DNA from: an uncultured Christensenella sp.
Lineage (GTDB): Bacteria > Bacillota > Clostridia > Christensenellales > UBA3700
Reading direction: 5' to 3'
Length of the DNA stretch: 56,598 bases
Assembly: GCA_910584635.1 (NCBI GenBank)
Contig: CAJUBA010000012.1
Location: 1 to 56,598, forward strand
The notes under the pieces were generated by a model. The model was not told the DNA's origin. It searched no databases and saw nothing but the letters and a program-made list of their open reading frames with translations. This document shows, piece by piece, positions 52,972-56,598 of this stretch (the stretch's first letter is position 1; every line of letters starts with the position of its first letter). A program made the translations under genes and the position numbers.

Positions 52972-53000
52972 TTGCTAAAATCTATATTTTTTTATATAAT
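52972..53000 (+). promoter_or_regulatory. Promoter of lepA
   Basis: TTGCTA (52972-52977), 17-bp spacer, TATAAT (52995-53000), identical in both boxes to the alaS promoter. The start site near 53007 leaves about 21 nt of leader without a visible ribosome binding site. Confidence 0.8.
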
Positions 53001-53028
53001 AATAAAAAAACGGTTTACGAAATAATTT

Positions 53029-54825
53029 ATGCCAAAAAATCAAGAAAATATCAGGAACTTTTGTATAGTCGCTCACATAGACCACGGTAAAAGTACGTTG
53101 GCGGATTGCATAATGGACGTTACGCAAACAGTGGCGAAGCGCGACGCCAAGGAGCAACTTCTCGACAGTATGGATATCGAGAGGGAGAGAGGTATTACTA
53201 TAAAACTTACTCCCGTAACAATGAAATATGTATACGAAGGCAAAGAATATATATTTAATTTGATAGATACTCCCGGACACGTGGATTTTACTTACGAAGT
53301 TTCCCGTTCGCTCAAAGCGTGCGAAGGGGCGATACTTATAGTGGACGCGTCGCAGGGAATTGAGGCGCAGACGCTTACAAACGTTTATCTCGCTCTTGAC
53401 AACAATCTTGAAATCATCCCTGTTATAAATAAAATAGATTTGCCGTCCGCTCGACCCGACGAGGTAAAGGCGGAGATTGAGGAAGTGATAGGACTTGACG
53501 CGCAAAACGCTCCTTTGATTTCGGCAAAAGAATGCATAGGGATTGAAGACGTTCTCAAACAGGTAATAGAATTACTGCCTGCCCCAAAAGGCGATTTCGA
53601 CAAGCCTTTCAAGGCGTTGATTTTCGATTCCTATTACGATTCGTACAAAGGCGCGATTTCTTTTATTCGCGTTTTCGACGGCGAAGTAAAGGCGGGCGAC
53701 AGAATAAGAATGTGCGTTACGGGCAAAGAATTCGACGTAACGGAAGTGGGAATTTTTGTGCCGAAAATGCAAGCGAAGGATTCTCTTTCGGCAGGCGATG
53801 TAGGTTATCTTTGCGCGAGTATAAAAAACGTGAGCGATACCAAAGTAGGAGATACGATACTTTTTGCGGACGACCGTACGAGTCAGCCTTTGGACGGCTA
53901 TAAAGAAGCGTCGCCGATGGTATTTTCGGGAGTTTATCCCGCTGACGGTTCCAAGTATAACGATCTTAAAGACGCGCTTGAAAAACTCAAACTCAACGAC
54001 GCGGCTTTGATGTACGAACCTGAAGTGTCCACTGCGCTGGGATTTGGTTTTAGATGCGGATTTTTGGGATTGCTTCACATGGAGATAATACAGGAGAGGT
54101 TGGAGAGAGAATTTGACCTCGATCTTGTTACGACCGCTCCGAGCGTATCTTATAAGGTCATAAAGACCAACGGAGAGGAATTGATTGTTTCCAACCCGTC
54201 CAATTTGCCTCCCGCGGGCGATATAGACCGTATGGAAGAGCCTGTTGTCAACGCGTTTATTTATACGCCTCCCGAATACGTCGGCTCTATTATGGAACTT
54301 TGTCAGGACAAGCGAGGAGAGTTTATAAATTTGACCTATCTCGATACCACAAGAGTGCGAATAGATTACGTCATGCCTTTGAATGAAATAATATACGACT
54401 TTTTCGATACGCTTAAATCGCGTACAAGAGGTTATGCAAGTCTTGATTACGAAATCGCGGATTACAAGAAAAGCGATTTGGTAAAACTCGATATGTTGCT
54501 CAACGGCGAAATATGCGACGCGCTCAGTCTTATCGTTCACAAAGATAAGGCTTACGCAAGGGGAAGAGGCATAGCGGAAAAATTGAAAGACGTTATCCCA
54601 AGACAACTCTTTGAGATACCTATTCAGGCGGCTATCGGAGGAAAGGTAATAGCGAGAGAAACCGTCAAAGCGATGCGTAAAGACGTGCTTGCAAAATGTT
54701 ACGGCGGAGATATTACAAGAAAGAAAAAGTTGTTGGAAAAACAAAAAGAAGGAAAAAAACGTATGCGCCAGATAGGTTCCGTAGAAGTGCCTAGCGAAGC
54801 GTTTATGACAATATTGAAAATTTAA
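53029..54825 (+). CDS. lepA: Elongation factor 4 (LepA)
   Basis: Translational GTPase that acts on stalled ribosomes and in initiation/assembly. G1 is HIDHGKST (16-23), switch I ends ERERGITIK, G3 DTPGHVDF, G4 NKID. The LepA-specific C-terminal domain has a Lys/Arg-rich end (RKKKLLEKQKEGKKRMRQIG). 598 residues. No clear Shine-Dalgarno precedes the ATG. It is followed by hemW, the common lepA-hemW order. Confidence 0.98.
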   Translation: MPKNQENIRNFCIVAHIDHGKSTLADCIMDVTQTVAKRDAKEQLLDSMDIERERGITIKLTPVTMKYVYEGKEYIFNLIDTPGHVDFTYEVSRSLKACEGAILIVDASQGIEAQTLTNVYLALDNNLEIIPVINKIDLPSARPDEVKAEIEEVIGLDAQNAPLISAKECIGIEDVLKQVIELLPAPKGDFDKPFKALIFDSYYDSYKGAISFIRVFDGEVKAGDRIRMCVTGKEFDVTEVGIFVPKMQAKDSLSAGDVGYLCASIKNVSDTKVGDTILFADDRTSQPLDGYKEASPMVFSGVYPADGSKYNDLKDALEKLKLNDAALMYEPEVSTALGFGFRCGFLGLLHMEIIQERLEREFDLDLVTTAPSVSYKVIKTNGEELIVSNPSNLPPAGDIDRMEEPVVNAFIYTPPEYVGSIMELCQDKRGEFINLTYLDTTRVRIDYVMPLNEIIYDFFDTLKSRTRGYASLDYEIADYKKSDLVKLDMLLNGEICDALSLIVHKDKAYARGRGIAEKLKDVIPRQLFEIPIQAAIGGKVIARETVKAMRKDVLAKCYGGDITRKKKLLEKQKEGKKRMRQIGSVEVPSEAFMTILKI

Positions 54826-54866
54826 CTACAGTCGGAAAATACAAAAAAGTACGGGATTCGATTTAT

Positions 54867-54909
54867 AAAAGCGACGGCAGAGAGTAAGTATCTATGCGGT
54901 CGCTTTTTG
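54867..54909 (+). terminator. Candidate terminator after lepA
   Basis: AAAAGCGAC (54867-54875) pairs with GTCGCTTTTT (54899-54908) across a 23-base loop, ending in a T-tract. The loop is large but the stem and tract are good. Confidence 0.6.
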
Positions 54910-55008
54910 TATTTCTTGAATTCTAACGTCTTGATAAAATAAATTTTTACCGACTATCTTTGCTTTTGGGCAATGGCTTTTGAGTTTTTAATACTTAGTA
55001 GATAATTC

Positions 55009-55037
55009 TTGAATTTAATATTAAATCAATATATAAT
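55009..55037 (+). promoter_or_regulatory. Promoter of hemW, leaderless geometry
   Basis: TTGAAT (55009-55014), 17-bp spacer, TATAAT (55032-55037). The hemW ATG starts 7 bp after the -10 box, where transcription itself should begin. Confidence 0.75.
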
Positions 55038-55043
55038 AGTAAT

Positions 55044-56177
55044 ATGAATGACAAAAAATTGGGAATCTATTTGCATATACCGTTTTGCAAGTCGCGGTGC
55101 GTATACTGCGACTTCGTTTCGTCTGTGGCAAAAGCCGAGGATATGGATTGTTACGTCAATCGTCTGTGTTCGCAGATAAAAGACGAGGGAGCGAGATATT
55201 CGGATTGTTATACCGTTGATACCGTCTATTTCGGCGGCGGTACTCCCACGTTATTGTCAGAGGAAAATCTGTCGAGATTGTCAGAGGAGATAAAACGCAA
55301 TTTCAAATTAGATATAAAAGAATTTACCGTAGAAGCAAATCCTTGTACGGTTGATGTCAAAAAACTATCGGCATTGAAAGAATCGGGCGTAACAAGATTG
55401 AGTATAGGCGTGCAAACGTTCAACGACAGATTATTGAAAATGCTTGGAAGACGTCATGACAGACTCCAAGCGATAAACGCTATAAAGATTGCAAAAGAAT
55501 TGGGATTTGACGTAAGCGCAGACTGTATGTTGGCGCTGCCTAAGCAGACTTTTGAAGACGTAAGAGAGTTTGTAGAAATCGCCGACGGTTTGGGCGTCGA
55601 ACATATTTCCGCGTATATGCTGAGCGTAGAAGAAGGAACGCCGTTGCAAAAACTCATTGACGATAAAACGCTTGTTCAAAAAAGCGACGACGAATCGGCG
55701 GAATTTTACGATTATATTTGTTCGATTCTAAAAGATAAAGGATACCGTCGTTATGAGGTATCCAACTTTTGTAAAAACAATAAGACGAGCGCGCACAATT
55801 TGAAATATTGGCAAAGAAAGGATTATTTGGGTATGGGACTATCCGCTCATTCTCTTATTGACGGAGTGAGATGGCGGTGCGCGAATAATTTTGAAGAGTA
55901 TTACAGACTCTTGGATAAAAATCAACCGATAAGATTGGATAGGGAAGTATTGAGCGAAGAGGATAAAAAATCGGAATTTATAATGCTCGCTTTGAGATTG
56001 AAAGAAGGACTTGACGTGGAAAAATTCGAAATGACGTTCGGCGTAAATTTTGCTAAAGAATATTCTTACGCGCTAAAAAAGAATTCTCAATTTATACTGT
56101 TTGATAGTAAAAGATTGTGGATTAAAGAGGAGTATATCAAAGTTATGAATTCCATTGTTGTGGATTTTTTGAAATAG
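55044..56177 (+). CDS. hemW: HemW-like radical SAM protein
   Basis: 377 residues. The radical SAM cluster motif is Cys15-x3-Cys19-x2-Cys22 in YLHIPFCKSRCVYCDF. YFGGGTPTLL, SIGVQTFND and a HemN-type C-terminal region follow (YLGMGLSAHSLIDGVRW). HemW proteins are heme chaperones rather than coproporphyrinogen dehydrogenases, although often annotated as such. The N-terminal extension of true HemN is missing. No ribosome binding site is seen, and the mRNA may be leaderless. Confidence 0.93.
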   Translation: MNDKKLGIYLHIPFCKSRCVYCDFVSSVAKAEDMDCYVNRLCSQIKDEGARYSDCYTVDTVYFGGGTPTLLSEENLSRLSEEIKRNFKLDIKEFTVEANPCTVDVKKLSALKESGVTRLSIGVQTFNDRLLKMLGRRHDRLQAINAIKIAKELGFDVSADCMLALPKQTFEDVREFVEIADGLGVEHISAYMLSVEEGTPLQKLIDDKTLVQKSDDESAEFYDYICSILKDKGYRRYEVSNFCKNNKTSAHNLKYWQRKDYLGMGLSAHSLIDGVRWRCANNFEEYYRLLDKNQPIRLDREVLSEEDKKSEFIMLALRLKEGLDVEKFEMTFGVNFAKEYSYALKKNSQFILFDSKRLWIKEEYIKVMNSIVVDFLK

Positions 56178-56192
56178 AGTAACTATGTATAA

Positions 56193-56210
56193 GTTCGCCC
56201 GAAGGCAAAC
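56193..56210 (-). terminator. Small hairpin at 3' end of zinc-ribbon gene
   Basis: On the minus strand GTTTGCC-TTCG-GGCGAAC forms a UUCG-capped hairpin with one G-U pair, followed by a weakly T-rich end. It also lies just after hemW and may serve both genes. Confidence 0.5.
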
Positions 56211-56223
56211 TTATTGCCCGAAA

Positions 56224-56376
56224 TTAGTTACACTTCGTAAACGTAGTATTGTTGCAATTAGGGCAGGGCGGCATCTTGTCGTTGCCGTCGAGTCTGAGGT
56301 CGAAACCGCAGTTGGTGCAACTGTAACAACCTTTACCCGGCTTTTCGCCTGTGCTGATTTTCTGAGTTCTTGCCAT
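56224..56376 (-). CDS. 50-residue zinc-ribbon protein
   Basis: The minus strand encodes MARTQKISTGEKPGKGCYSC and continues TNCGFDLRL...MPPCPNCNNTTFTKCN, ending at a TAA. Two C-x2-C knuckles (CYSCTNC and CPNC) plus the LPPCP-like turn mark a rubredoxin/zinc-ribbon fold that binds one zinc. A perfect AAGGAGGTG (complement of 56384-56392) lies 7 bp before the ATG. Such small ribbons are common in Bacillota but their role is mostly unknown. It is convergent with hemW. Confidence 0.88.
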   Translation of the reverse strand: MARTQKISTGEKPGKGCYSCTNCGFDLRLDGNDKMPPCPNCNNTTFTKCN

Positions 56377-56392
56377 TGATATACACCTCCTT

Positions 56393-56598
56393 GTATGTTG
56401 AACTGTTTAGATTATTTTCTAAATTGATATTCTTATACATTTTCTTTCACTGCAAGTAAATCTTTTTTTCAAACCATATCAAAATAAACTTTAATAAAAG
56501 AAAATATTTATTTAATTTCTCAATAAAATCACGTTAACCCTTGCTTATAATTTGCAAAATTTAGTAAAAAAATAATAAAAAAATCGACAAATAGCAAA
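56393..56598. other. AT-rich right edge of window
   Basis: No gene is seen. The last bases contain aaaaaaatcgacaaat (56577-56592), which also occurs at 11070-11085, just left of the inverted-repeat switch. Confidence 0.5.

Overview
This is a low-GC, densely packed bacterial chromosome segment. Its TTGACA/TATAAT-type promoters, strong AGGAGG ribosome binding sites and U-tracted hairpin terminators are typical of Bacillota. So are its housekeeping clusters: smc-ftsY, ylxM-ffh-rpsP-khpA-rimM-trmD-DUF1292-rbgA-rnhB-yraN-rplS, comM-dprA-topA-trmFO-hslV-hslU, hisS-aspS-tcdA, Rrf2-iscS-iscU and lepA-hemW. UGA is read as stop, Trp uses TGG, and I see no outer-membrane genes. The likely source is an uncultured gut-type member of Clostridia; the order cannot be fixed from the sequence alone. 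I see no rRNA, tRNA, CRISPR array, prophage or intact insertion sequence.

Bases 1-17100 form the accessory part. Two very large repetitive surface proteins (one cut by the left edge, one of 1716 aa) share the same two-membrane-segment module and cytoplasmic-type tail, with a 257-bp stretch identical at DNA level. Between them lie alaS (a short form), a DUF2804 protein, a TetR regulator divergent from an acyl-CoA synthetase, a histidinol-phosphatase and ung. Three intergenic islands (about 2.6-3.07, 10.4-10.68 and 16.4-17.0 kb) carry the same families of short palindromic repeats.

The most striking locus is 10.68-16.4 kb. The 1716-aa surface protein gene is preceded by a perfect 20-bp inverted repeat (11092-11111 and 11201-11220). 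It encloses an 89-bp segment with a near-consensus promoter, TTGAAT-17-TATAAT, that points away from the gene. Each arm holds a 6-bp dyad around a GT dinucleotide, as expected for a serine-invertase crossover site. Next to it is a serine invertase gene that has lost its central part. This reads as a phase-variation switch drawn in the OFF orientation, whose dedicated invertase is broken.

From 17.1 to 32.4 kb come smc, ftsY, a 3.3-kb accessory insertion (an APH-fold kinase-like protein, a membrane protein, an XRE repressor with a clear operator, and a lipoprotein), and then the SRP/ribosome-maturation operon. Directly after ffh is a 177-bp tandem duplication that looks structured. From 32.5 to 48.4 kb come an unusual lipoprotein/carbohydrate-binding/GT-C membrane fusion, then competence, topoisomerase, tRNA-modification, HslVU and aminoacyl-tRNA synthetase genes, and glyA. 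From 48.7 to 56.6 kb come an XRE regulator, an autoregulated Rrf2/IscS/IscU iron-sulfur operon, a 47-aa membrane peptide, a GDPD/LUD pair, lepA, hemW and a 50-aa zinc-ribbon protein. All functions are inferred from recognised family motifs; no database search was possible.
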